20,266 bases of DNA, taken from Ruminococcaceae bacterium UBA1734 (GTDB lineage Bacteria > Bacillota > Clostridia > Oscillospirales > Acutalibacteraceae). The notes below the pieces were generated by a model that had not been told where the DNA came from, did no database searches, and saw nothing but the letters and a program-made list of their open reading frames with translations. Location: assembly GCA_002315765.1 (NCBI GenBank), contig DCIE01000068.1, positions 1 to 20,266 of the forward strand, in the 5' to 3' direction. Positions 13,577 through 20,266 of this stretch are shown here, piece after piece (positions within the stretch are counted from its first letter, which is position 1; every line of letters starts with the position of its first letter). A program made the translations under genes and the position numbers.

Positions 13577-15553
13577 TTGCCTTTCACAAGAAAAAAACAA
13601 GTTCCCCTTATTGTTCTATCAATACTGCTTGTTCTGCTTATTATCGCATATTCGGTAAGAGTGTACTACATTCAGGTAAAAAATGCAGATAAATATTCTT
13701 CTGTTTCGGGAAGTACATCCTCTTTGACGGCGGTACTTAAGGCTCCGAGAGGAGAAATACTTGACTGTAACGGCAGAAAAATCGCAGTTAACCGAGACGG
13801 CTATAACATTGTTTTCAACAAAGCTTATGTAAAAGATGATATTAACGATGTTATTTTAGCACTCATTAACCTTTTGGAAAAAAATAAGGTCGAATATATT
13901 GATAAACTGCCTATTACAAAGAAGGCACCATACTCTTTTGTCGAGGATGAAAATACCGACAAATTAATTAAAACATTGGAACTTGCCCATTACGCAACAC
14001 CGCAAAACTGCGTAACTCAAATGATAAAAAAATACGGGCTTGAGGACTATTCGGAAAAGGAACAACGAAAAATAATGGGTGTTCGCTATTCTATGCAAAT
14101 ATCAGATTTTTCCATTTCGTATCCTTATACATTTGCCGAGGATATACCTTCAGCCATTATGCGTAAAATTTCCGAATCTAATTTTTTGCTTTCGGGTGTA
14201 ACCGTTGAGGTTGTACCTTTCAGAGAATATACCGACACCTCCCTTGCGGTTAATCTAATCGGAACAGTGGGTCCGATTTTTGAAGATGACTGGGAAAGCG
14301 GAGAAAAATACAAAGAAAAAGGTTATTCCTTTAATGATAAAGTAGGAAAAAGCGGTATTGAATACTATGCCGAAAGCAGTCTTCGAGGTACTGACGGAGA
14401 AATTACTTACTACTTAGATTCAAACGGAAATATTGTAGATTCCGAAATAACAAAAGAACCTGTTGCCGGAAAGACGGTTATGCTTTCTTTGGACAAAAGA
14501 ATTCAAAAAACCGCACAAGATGCTCTAAGAAATACAGTAAATTCTCTTAAAACCGCAACTGCCGGTGCGGCGGTTATGTGCGAAGTAAATACAGGAAAGG
14601 TAATTTGTGCTGCTAATTACCCTACTTATGACAGTGCAACTTTAGCGGAAAACTACGACTATCTTACAAGCAAGGCTGCAAATTCTCCTCTTACAAACAG
14701 AGCATTTTGCGGTGTGTATCCGGTAGGTTCTACAATTAAACCGGCAGTTGCCACCGCCGCAATTGAAAACAATCATTTGCAAGACGGTGAATGTATTCGC
14801 TGTGTACATACTTACAGATACTTTAAAGATTACCAGCCCTCCTGTATGCATACCCACGGTACAATCGGATTAAAAACGGCTCTTTCAAAAAGCTGTAACT
14901 ATTTCTTTTTTGAATTAGGCAGAAGAGTCGGGGCAACAAAGCTGACAAATTATTTTAAACAATTCGGTCTTGGTGTTAAAACCGGTGTTGAGGTTGACGA
15001 CAGCGCAGGTATTCTTATTGAACCTGCTTCGGACACAAGCTTTGCCGGTGATACTTTGCAGATTTCAATAGGACAGCTTAATGCCTTTACACCGCTTCAA
15101 CTTGCCAACTATGTTGCTACATTTGCAAACGGCGGAACACATTATAAGGCTTCCATAATTAAAAAAATTGCCTCTTATGATATGTCTACCGTTTACGACC
15201 AAAGAAAACCCGAAGTTATGAACAAGGTGAAAATTTCAAAATCCACCCAAAAGGCTATTAAAGAGGGTATGCTTTCGGTTACGGTTGACGGTACCGGTAG
15301 AGCAGCGCTTGGCGATTACCCTATAAAAATCGGCGGTAAAACCGGTACGGCACAGACAAACAGCGGTGAAGACCACAGTACTTTTATAGTTTTTGCCCCT
15401 TATGACAATCCGACAATTGCCGTTTCGGTTGTTCTTGAACACGGAAATTCCGGTTTTTCTTCCGGTACTCTTGTAAGAACACTTTTGGATGCATACTTTA
15501 CCTCTATACAAAATAGTGAAAAAGACACCTTACCGTATAAAATTTTAAAATAA
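13577..15553 (+). CDS. Class B penicillin-binding protein 2 (elongation transpeptidase)
   Basis: This 658-residue PBP cross-links peptidoglycan during elongation. It has a signal-anchor helix (about 9-29), a PBP dimerisation/pedestal domain with APRGEILDCNG (56-66), and a transpeptidase domain with the catalytic motifs STIK (385-388, Ser385 nucleophile), SCN (439-441) and KTGT (588-591). A Cys/His-rich insert between the first two motifs (C406, C409, H411, C423, H425, H427) resembles the zinc site reported for class B PBPs of Clostridioides difficile. The start is TTG at 13577, 8 bases after AGAGGTGA, which also contains the mreD stop. Its place after mreBCD identifies it as the mrdA/pbpA-type elongasome PBP. 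Confidence 0.93.
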   Translation: MPFTRKKQVPLIVLSILLVLLIIAYSVRVYYIQVKNADKYSSVSGSTSSLTAVLKAPRGEILDCNGRKIAVNRDGYNIVFNKAYVKDDINDVILALINLLEKNKVEYIDKLPITKKAPYSFVEDENTDKLIKTLELAHYATPQNCVTQMIKKYGLEDYSEKEQRKIMGVRYSMQISDFSISYPYTFAEDIPSAIMRKISESNFLLSGVTVEVVPFREYTDTSLAVNLIGTVGPIFEDDWESGEKYKEKGYSFNDKVGKSGIEYYAESSLRGTDGEITYYLDSNGNIVDSEITKEPVAGKTVMLSLDKRIQKTAQDALRNTVNSLKTATAGAAVMCEVNTGKVICAANYPTYDSATLAENYDYLTSKAANSPLTNRAFCGVYPVGSTIKPAVATAAIENNHLQDGECIRCVHTYRYFKDYQPSCMHTHGTIGLKTALSKSCNYFFFELGRRVGATKLTNYFKQFGLGVKTGVEVDDSAGILIEPASDTSFAGDTLQISIGQLNAFTPLQLANYVATFANGGTHYKASIIKKIASYDMSTVYDQRKPEVMNKVKISKSTQKAIKEGMLSVTVDGTGRAALGDYPIKIGGKTGTAQTNSGEDHSTFIVFAPYDNPTIAVSVVLEHGNSGFSSGTLVRTLLDAYFTSIQNSEKDTLPYKILK

Positions 15554-15567
15554 ACACCCGTCAAAAT

Positions 15568-15596
15568 TTGACAAAATCTTATTTTTATGGTATGAT
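15568..15596 (+). promoter_or_regulatory. Sigma-A promoter before the minD-like gene
   Basis: TTGACA (15568-15573), a 17-bp spacer and TATGAT (15591-15596, one mismatch), with TGG just before the -10 box. It lies in the 67-bp gap after the PBP gene, so minD-like, mgsA-like, hisS and aspS probably have their own transcript. A small palindrome GTCAAAATTTGAC overlaps the -35 box (15560-15572). Confidence 0.75.
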
Positions 15597-15620
15597 AATT
15601 TGATAGTTTAGGAGTTATTT

Positions 15621-16349
15621 ATGGGTTCGTGTATTGCTTTTGTTTCGGGAAAAGGCGGCACAGGAAAATCTACACTTTCCTGTACCCTTGCCACAATGCT
15701 TTCCGAAAAAAATCAAAGAGTGCTGATAATTGACCTTGACAAGGGCTTAAAATGTCAGGATATATTTTTCGGCATTGATAAGGATATAGTTTTTGATTTA
15801 TCCGATGCACTGTCAAGCGGAAACTATAATGATTCAATGTATTATCCTAAGAATTATAAAAATATATGTGTAATTGCGGCACCGCCTAAGGATAATGAAA
15901 TCAATAAGGAACTTTTCCTTAAATTCCTTAATAAATTTCGCAAGGAGTTTGATACGGTAATTCTTGATATGCCGGCAGGTCTTGACTTTTCAATACTCGA
16001 AGGCATTGACGGATTGACCTGCATTTGTGTTTCGAATTCCGACCCGATTTCCGTCAGAGGTGCTTATGCCGTTAAATGCAGTCTTAACGAAATAAATATC
16101 AGCCCCTATCTTATCGTCAATAAATTTGACAAGATATTGATGGAAAACGGACTTTATAATAATTTCGATGATATAATTGATATTTCGGGTTTAAGGCTTT
16201 TAGGTGTTGTGCCTAATTCCTCTGAATTACTTTTATTCCCTGTTTGCCGCAAACTGAAAAAACGGGGAAAAGCCTATAATTCACTAAAAAGAATATCCGG
16301 TAGATTATGTGGCGAAAGGATATTATTGCCACATCCCGGTAAGATATAA
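15621..16349 (+). CDS. MinD/ParA-family P-loop ATPase (MinD-like, orphan)
   Basis: This 242-residue ATPase has the deviant Walker A motif GKGGTGKST at 10-18 (signature Lys11, Lys16), a MinD-type switch I DLDKGLKCQD (38-47) and switch II ILDMPAGLD (114-122). These point to the MinD branch rather than ParA or NifH. MinD dimerises on the membrane with ATP and recruits MinC or other placement partners. The protein ends soon after the core: the GKAYNSLKR region aligns with GKAYADTVERLLGEE of MinD, but no amphipathic membrane-targeting tail follows, and minC and minE are absent nearby. AGGAG precedes the ATG. It may be a reduced MinD or a related positioning ATPase; function is uncertain. Confidence 0.82.
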   Translation: MGSCIAFVSGKGGTGKSTLSCTLATMLSEKNQRVLIIDLDKGLKCQDIFFGIDKDIVFDLSDALSSGNYNDSMYYPKNYKNICVIAAPPKDNEINKELFLKFLNKFRKEFDTVILDMPAGLDFSILEGIDGLTCICVSNSDPISVRGAYAVKCSLNEINISPYLIVNKFDKILMENGLYNNFDDIIDISGLRLLGVVPNSSELLLFPVCRKLKKRGKAYNSLKRISGRLCGERILLPHPGKI

Positions 16350-16362
16350 AGGAGATAAAACT

Positions 16363-16764
16363 ATGAATATTGCACTTATTGCTAATGATGCAAAAAAAGA
16401 ATTAATGGTACAATTTTGTATTGCTTACTGTGGAATACTTAATCGACACAATTTAGTTGCCACAGGTACAACCGGAAAGACTGTTTCAGAGGCAACCGGT
16501 CTTGAGATTACAAGCTTTTTAGGCGGTGCTCAAGGCGGTACACAGCAAATTTCATCCCGTATCGGTTGCGATGAGATTGATATGCTTTTGCTTTTCAGAG
16601 ACCCAATGGGACAACAAATCAATGATATTGATTTTAACGAGCTTCTAAGACTTTGCGATGTCCATAATGTTCCGGTCGCTACAAATATTGCTACCGCCGA
16701 AATGCTAATCCACGGTCTTGAAAGAGGCGACCTTGATTGGCGAGAAATTGTTAAAACTAAATAA
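16363..16764 (+). CDS. Methylglyoxal-synthase homologue with altered active site
   Basis: This 133-residue protein aligns without gaps to E. coli MgsA over about 110 residues (IALIANDAKK, ATGTTG, LLLFRDP, NVPVATNIATA). MgsA converts dihydroxyacetone phosphate to methylglyoxal. Phosphate-loop residues are kept (ATGTTG at 33-38, Lys12). However, E. coli His19 corresponds to Asn8 here, the catalytic base Asp71 to Thr60 (GGTQQ instead of GGDQQ), and His98 to Asn87; Asp91 and Asp101 equivalents (Asp80, Asp90) remain. Enzyme activity is therefore doubtful, and it may bind a phosphorylated ligand instead. AAGGAG lies 7 bases before ATG 16363; the longer frame from 16309 overlaps the previous gene and adds unrelated residues. 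Confidence 0.85.
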   Translation: MNIALIANDAKKELMVQFCIAYCGILNRHNLVATGTTGKTVSEATGLEITSFLGGAQGGTQQISSRIGCDEIDMLLLFRDPMGQQINDIDFNELLRLCDVHNVPVATNIATAEMLIHGLERGDLDWREIVKTK

Positions 16765-16787
16765 TCTATTCCGAAAGGATTTTATTA

Positions 16788-18095
16788 ATGGCTGAAATTA
16801 ATCACGCAGTAAAGGGCACCGGAGATATTCTTCCGAAAGAAGCCTACAAAATACAATTTGTTGAAAAGCAAATGATGGAAACCGCAAGGCTTTACGGTTT
16901 CAGAGAAATCCGTGTTCCCGTATTTGAACATACCGAAGTTTTCTCAAGAAATGTGGGAGACACTACCGATGTTGTTCAAAAGGAAATGTACACATTTGAA
17001 GACAAGGGCGGTCGTTCTATTACCCTTCGTCCCGAGCTTACTGCCGGTGTTGTAAGAAGCAGTATTGAACACGGCATAATCTATGATGCATTACCGCAAA
17101 AGGTTTGCTATATCGGCGGTTGTTATAGATACGAAAAGCCCCAGGCAGGAAGACTAAGGGAATTTCATCAGTTTGGCATTGAGTGCTTCGGAGCCTCCTC
17201 CCCCGCTGCTGATGCCGAGGTTATTTCGGTTGCCAATCAAATACTTCACAGTGTAGGAATTGAAAAAATTTCCCTTGAGATTAACTCTATCGGTTGCCCT
17301 ACCTGCCGTAAAGAATACCAAAAGGCTTTAACCGAGTATTTTTCTGCACATTCTCAAGAACTTTGTGAAACCTGCAACGACAGGCTCGGTCGCAATCCTA
17401 TGAGAATTCTTGATTGCAAATCTCCGGTTTGTTCAAAGATTGCCGAAAAAGCACCAACCGTTCTCGACTTCTTATGTGAAGACTGTAAAGAACATTTTGA
17501 AGGTGTAAAAAAGCATCTTGATGCTATGGGATTAAATTACAGTATCAATCCTCATATTGTAAGAGGGCTTGATTATTACACAAGAACTGTTTTTGAATTT
17601 GTTTCGGGCGATATCGGTTCCCAATCTACTGTTTGCGGTGGCGGTCGGTATGACGGACTTGTGGCACAAATGGGCGGTAACCAAACCCCTGCTTTAGGTT
17701 TTGCCATAGGCATTGAGAGACTGTTGCTTCTTCTTAAAAATCAAGAAACCCCCATTCCTGCCGATAAAACCTGCGATTTATATATTGCACCTATGGGTGA
17801 ATCTGCTTCGGTTTATTCTTCAAAGCTTTGCAGTATTCTCAGAAATGACGGTTTTGAAGTACAAACCGATATTTGCGGCAGAGGTCTTAAAGCACAAATG
17901 AAATATGCCGATAAAATAAATGCCAAGTTCAGTATTGTTTTAGGAGACAATGAGCTTGAAAACGGTAAGTGTAATCTCAAAAATATGTCTACCGGTAATA
18001 TTACCGAAATCAGTCTTGACAATTTGTCCGATGAGCTTTTGACAGCTATAAATAAATCGGCACTTGACGATTTGAATGAATCCTTAGGAATTTAA
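16788..18095 (+). CDS. hisS: Histidyl-tRNA synthetase
   Basis: This 435-residue class II synthetase charges tRNA-His. Motif 1 lies near 33-60, motif 2 is CYRYEKPQAGRLREFHQFG (112-130), the histidine-binding signature GLDYYTRTVFEF is at 260-271, and motif 3 has ALGFAIGIERL (302-312). The C-terminal anticodon-binding domain covers about 328-420. An insertion between motif 2 and the signature carries four Cys pairs (C170/C173, C193/C196, C210/C215, C230/C233), a likely metal-binding module seen in other Firmicutes. CCGAAAGGA precedes the ATG. It is followed 22 bp later by aspS, the usual hisS-aspS pair; no T-box leader is seen. Confidence 0.97.
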   Translation: MAEINHAVKGTGDILPKEAYKIQFVEKQMMETARLYGFREIRVPVFEHTEVFSRNVGDTTDVVQKEMYTFEDKGGRSITLRPELTAGVVRSSIEHGIIYDALPQKVCYIGGCYRYEKPQAGRLREFHQFGIECFGASSPAADAEVISVANQILHSVGIEKISLEINSIGCPTCRKEYQKALTEYFSAHSQELCETCNDRLGRNPMRILDCKSPVCSKIAEKAPTVLDFLCEDCKEHFEGVKKHLDAMGLNYSINPHIVRGLDYYTRTVFEFVSGDIGSQSTVCGGGRYDGLVAQMGGNQTPALGFAIGIERLLLLLKNQETPIPADKTCDLYIAPMGESASVYSSKLCSILRNDGFEVQTDICGRGLKAQMKYADKINAKFSIVLGDNELENGKCNLKNMSTGNITEISLDNLSDELLTAINKSALDDLNESLGI

Positions 18096-18117
18096 TTTTA
18101 ATATAGAGGTGTTTCTT

Positions 18118-19902
18118 TTGAAACTTGACAGAATGAATGGTATGAAGCGTACCGACTATTGCGGAACGCTAACCAAAGAAAGTATCGGAAAAACCGTTGT
18201 TGTTTGCGGTTGGATTCAAAGACAGCGTGATTTGGGCGGTCTTATTTTTGCCGACCTTAGAGATAGAACCGGCATTATCCAACTCGCCTTTGATGACACA
18301 ACCGAAAAGTCGGTATTTGACAAAGCTTTTGCGCTGCGCAGTGAATTTGTTGTTATGGCAAAAGGTACTGTTAGAATGCGTTCTTCAATCAATACCGAAA
18401 TCCCAACCGGCGAAATTGAAATTGAGGTTGACGAGCTTAAAGTTTTGGGCGAATCTCTTACTCCCCCATTTGAAATCTTGCCTGATTCAAATGCCAACGA
18501 AGAATTAAGACTTAAATACAGATATCTCGATTTAAGACGCACTCCGCTTAAGGATAATATTTTGATGCGTCATAGAATTACAAAGGTTACACGGGATTAC
18601 TTTGACGAAAACGGATTTATAGAAATCGAAACACCCACACTTATTAAATCCACACCTGAGGGCGCTCGTGATTATCTTGTTCCCTCCCGTGTTCATAAGG
18701 GCAGTTTCTTTGCTCTCCCCCAATCTCCTCAAATGTACAAGCAACTATTAATGCTTTCGGGTTTTGACCGTTATATGCAACTCGCCCGTTGTTACAGAGA
18801 TGAGGACCTTCGTGCCGACAGACAGCCTGAATTTACACAGATTGACCTTGAAATGTCTTTCGTGGAAAAAGAAGATGTTTTTGCTATGGCTGAGGGTTAT
18901 GTAAAGCGTCTGTTTAAGGAAGTATTAGATGTTGATATTACGACTCCTTTGCCGAGATTAACATATACCCAAGCTATGAACGATTACGGTTCGGATAAGC
19001 CGGACACCCGTTTTGAAATGAAGATAAAGGATATTTCCGATATTGTTGAAAACTGCGGTTTCGGAGTATTTGCCGACACGATTAAAAACGGCGGAACCGT
19101 AAGAGCTATTAACGCTAAAAACGCAAGTTCGATTTATACAAGAAAAGAAATCGACAAATTAACCGAAGAAGCAAAAGGAATAGGTGCCAAGGGTCTTGCA
19201 TTTATTCGTTGGAATGATGATGAACCAAACTGCTCATTTGCCAAATTTATGAATGACGACGAAATGAAAGCAATATATAAGCGTTTAGGTTTGGAAAAAG
19301 GCGATGTTGCATTAATTGTCGCCGATAAAAAGAACATCACTCTTTCTGTACTTGGTGCATTAAGACTTACTGTTGCAAAACGCCTTGACATTATTCCGAA
19401 ACAATATAACTTCCTTTGGATTACCGAGTTTCCCTTCTTTGAATACAATGAAGAAACCGGAAATTGGGATGCTATGCATCACCCCTTTACTGCTCCGCTT
19501 GATGAATGTATTCCTTATCTTGACACTGCTCCCGAAAAGGTATTTGCCAACGCTTATGATTTAGTTTTAAACGGTGTTGAGCTTTCCAGTGGTTCTATTC
19601 GTATCACCGACCCCGAACTTCAAGGTCATATGTTCAGAGCATTGGGACTTTCCGATGAGGAGGCCGAGAGAAAGTTCGGATTCCTAACCGGTGCATTTAA
19701 GTACGGCGCCCCGCCACATGGTGGTATGGGAATAGGCCTTGACAGACTTTGTATGATTATGAGTGAGGCTAACACTATTCGTGATGTTATTGCATTCCCG
19801 AAGGTTGCAACCTCAAGTGAACTTATGTCAGGTGCCCCTGCCGAGGTTGATAATCAACAATTATCCGACCTTGCCATTAAGATTGATACCAAACAAGAAT
19901 AA
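18118..19902 (+). CDS. aspS: Aspartyl-tRNA synthetase (bacterial type)
   Basis: This 594-residue bacterial-type AspRS has an N-terminal OB-fold anticodon domain (about 10-110, with GWIQRQRDLGG at 31-41). The class II core has motif 2 RCYRDEDLRADRQPEFTQID (224-243), a GAD insertion domain (about 285-410) and motif 3 GIGLDR ending at Arg543. I prefer TTG at 18118 as start, 8 bases after AGAGG, giving MKLDRMNGMKRTDYCG; ATG at 18133 or 18142 is possible. Discriminating versus non-discriminating charging (Asp only, or Asp and Asn tRNAs) cannot be decided by eye. An insertion sequence begins within a few bases after the stop codon and seems to provide its terminator. Confidence 0.96.
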   Translation: MKLDRMNGMKRTDYCGTLTKESIGKTVVVCGWIQRQRDLGGLIFADLRDRTGIIQLAFDDTTEKSVFDKAFALRSEFVVMAKGTVRMRSSINTEIPTGEIEIEVDELKVLGESLTPPFEILPDSNANEELRLKYRYLDLRRTPLKDNILMRHRITKVTRDYFDENGFIEIETPTLIKSTPEGARDYLVPSRVHKGSFFALPQSPQMYKQLLMLSGFDRYMQLARCYRDEDLRADRQPEFTQIDLEMSFVEKEDVFAMAEGYVKRLFKEVLDVDITTPLPRLTYTQAMNDYGSDKPDTRFEMKIKDISDIVENCGFGVFADTIKNGGTVRAINAKNASSIYTRKEIDKLTEEAKGIGAKGLAFIRWNDDEPNCSFAKFMNDDEMKAIYKRLGLEKGDVALIVADKKNITLSVLGALRLTVAKRLDIIPKQYNFLWITEFPFFEYNEETGNWDAMHHPFTAPLDECIPYLDTAPEKVFANAYDLVLNGVELSSGSIRITDPELQGHMFRALGLSDEEAERKFGFLTGAFKYGAPPHGGMGIGLDRLCMIMSEANTIRDVIAFPKVATSSELMSGAPAEVDNQQLSDLAIKIDTKQE

Positions 19903-19959
19903 TCACAACCACCCGTCAAACGGGTGGTTTGCACAAGGGCTATAAGCCCATGGTACTGA

Positions 19960-19986
19960 CCCGCGTCTCAAGGCGCGGGCTTTTTC
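19960..19986 (+). terminator. Terminator-like hairpin downstream of aspS, inside the IS end
   Basis: CCCGCG (19960-19965) pairs with CGCGGG (19974-19979), extendable by a T-G and a C-G pair to close a TCAA loop. It is followed on the plus strand by CTTTTTCTT. This is a good Rho-independent terminator for the hisS-aspS transcript, though it appears to lie within the insertion sequence. Confidence 0.6.
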
Positions 19987-20035
19987 TTCGTTCAAGCCTT
20001 AGAGTCTTTGCCTCTTTGGCTACCCCTGAAGGGGT

Positions 20036-20266
20036 TTAACTAAATGGGTCTGCGTATTCTTTTACACTCAACTTATCCATTGCAATATCTGCTTTCTCTT
20101 GATCTTGAATGTATTTTCGTATTGTGCTTTCATTCAATCCCACTGTGGAAACATAATATCCTTCTGCCCAAAAATGTCTATTGCCAAACTTATACTTTAA
20201 GTTTGCGTGTTTCTCAAACATCATCAATGCACTTTTGCCTTTCAAGTATCCCATAAAACTTGATAC
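20036..20266 (-). CDS. tnpA: IS200/IS605-family transposase TnpA, C-terminal part
   Basis: Only the last 76 residues are in the window; the frame is open at the right edge and continues beyond 20266, so the ATG at 20254 is internal. The visible part matches the Y1 (HUH single-strand) transposase C-terminus: a MGYLKGKSA stretch, FGNRHFWAEGYYVSTVG, then an alpha-helix KYIQDQ. By analogy with IS608 (Tyr127, Gln131), the YxxxQ here (window residues Tyr52 and Gln56, codon of Tyr at 20111-20113) holds the catalytic Tyr and a metal-binding Gln. The HUH motif lies outside the window. No frameshift or stop is seen, so this part of the gene looks intact. Confidence 0.93.
   Translation of the reverse strand, partial: VSSFMGYLKGKSALMMFEKHANLKYKFGNRHFWAEGYYVSTVGLNESTIRKYIQDQEKADIAMDKLSVKEYADPFS

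Larger units (their letters stand above)
19903..20266 (-). mobile_element. IS200/IS605-type insertion sequence, 3' part (runs off the window)
   Basis: The tnpA gene on the minus strand is followed by about 130 bp of non-coding DNA rich in hairpins: 20022-20035 (ACCCC/GGGGT), 19960-19979 (CCCGCG/CGCGGG), 19937-19949 (GGGCT/AGCCC) and 19907-19929 (9-bp stem AACCACCCG/CGGGTGGTT). IS200/IS605 elements lack terminal inverted repeats and use subterminal hairpins recognised as single-stranded DNA by TnpA, so this layout fits the right end. The exact boundary is not visible; it lies between the aspS stop and about 19930, depending on whether the 9-bp hairpin belongs to the element or to aspS. No tnpB is visible in the window; the left end lies beyond it. 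Confidence 0.8.

Noticed and set aside
15560..15572. Palindrome GTCAAAATTTGAC as a terminator after the PBP gene
   Set aside because: The stem closes over a one-base centre and no T run follows; it overlaps the -35 box of the next promoter. An operator role is possible but unsupported.
1..20266. CRISPR array, prophage, toxin-antitoxin, biosynthetic or defence cluster
   Set aside because: No spaced direct repeats, phage structural genes or known defence motifs were seen; almost all coding space is housekeeping.

Overview
The window is an AT-rich, gene-dense stretch of a Gram-positive bacterial chromosome. It most likely comes from a Clostridia-class Firmicute; an Oscillospiraceae/Ruminococcaceae-like gut anaerobe is my best guess, made by inference. 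The evidence is the conserved mreBCD-pbp2-minD-mgsA-hisS-aspS order, consensus sigma-A promoters with 17-bp spacers, strong GGAGG-type ribosome sites, occasional TTG/GTG starts, a class B PBP with a Cys/His cluster, and a double-hairpin intergenic repeat of a kind I remember from gut Clostridia. I could run no searches.

Positions 1-228 hold a double-hairpin palindromic repeat (1-72), a GC-rich unexplained block (73-180) and a terminator. Positions 229-5541 are transcribed leftwards. A sigma-A promoter at about 5579-5607 drives alaS, a HIT protein, a phosphoribosyltransferase, an EamA-type transporter and a PHP-domain phosphoesterase. tRNA-Trp follows with its own perfect promoter and terminator. 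The 236-bp gap 5542-5777 is a divergent promoter region.

Positions 5778-12150 run rightwards: polA, a fused arginine-phosphatase-like/RimI-like gene, tsaD, a diacylglycerol/lipid kinase-family gene, then mreB. The morphogenesis block mreB-mreC-mreD-pbp2 (11131-15553) is tightly packed. A new promoter at 15568-15596 then leads into an orphan MinD-like ATPase, a methylglyoxal-synthase homologue with altered active-site residues, hisS and aspS. The right edge (from about 19903) is the 3' part of an IS200/IS605-type insertion sequence inserted next to the aspS stop codon, with tnpA on the minus strand running off the window.

Most genes are housekeeping: translation (alaS, hisS, aspS, tRNA-Trp, t6A modification), replication/repair (polA) and cell-wall elongation (mreBCD, pbp2). 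I see no defence island, CRISPR array, prophage or biosynthetic cluster, and nothing I would call a new multi-gene system. The items most worth a second look are the phosphatase-RimI fusion between polA and tsaD, the MgsA homologue lacking the expected catalytic Asp and two His residues, the MinD-like protein lacking a membrane-targeting tail and lacking minC/minE neighbours, and the compensatory-changed double-hairpin repeat.
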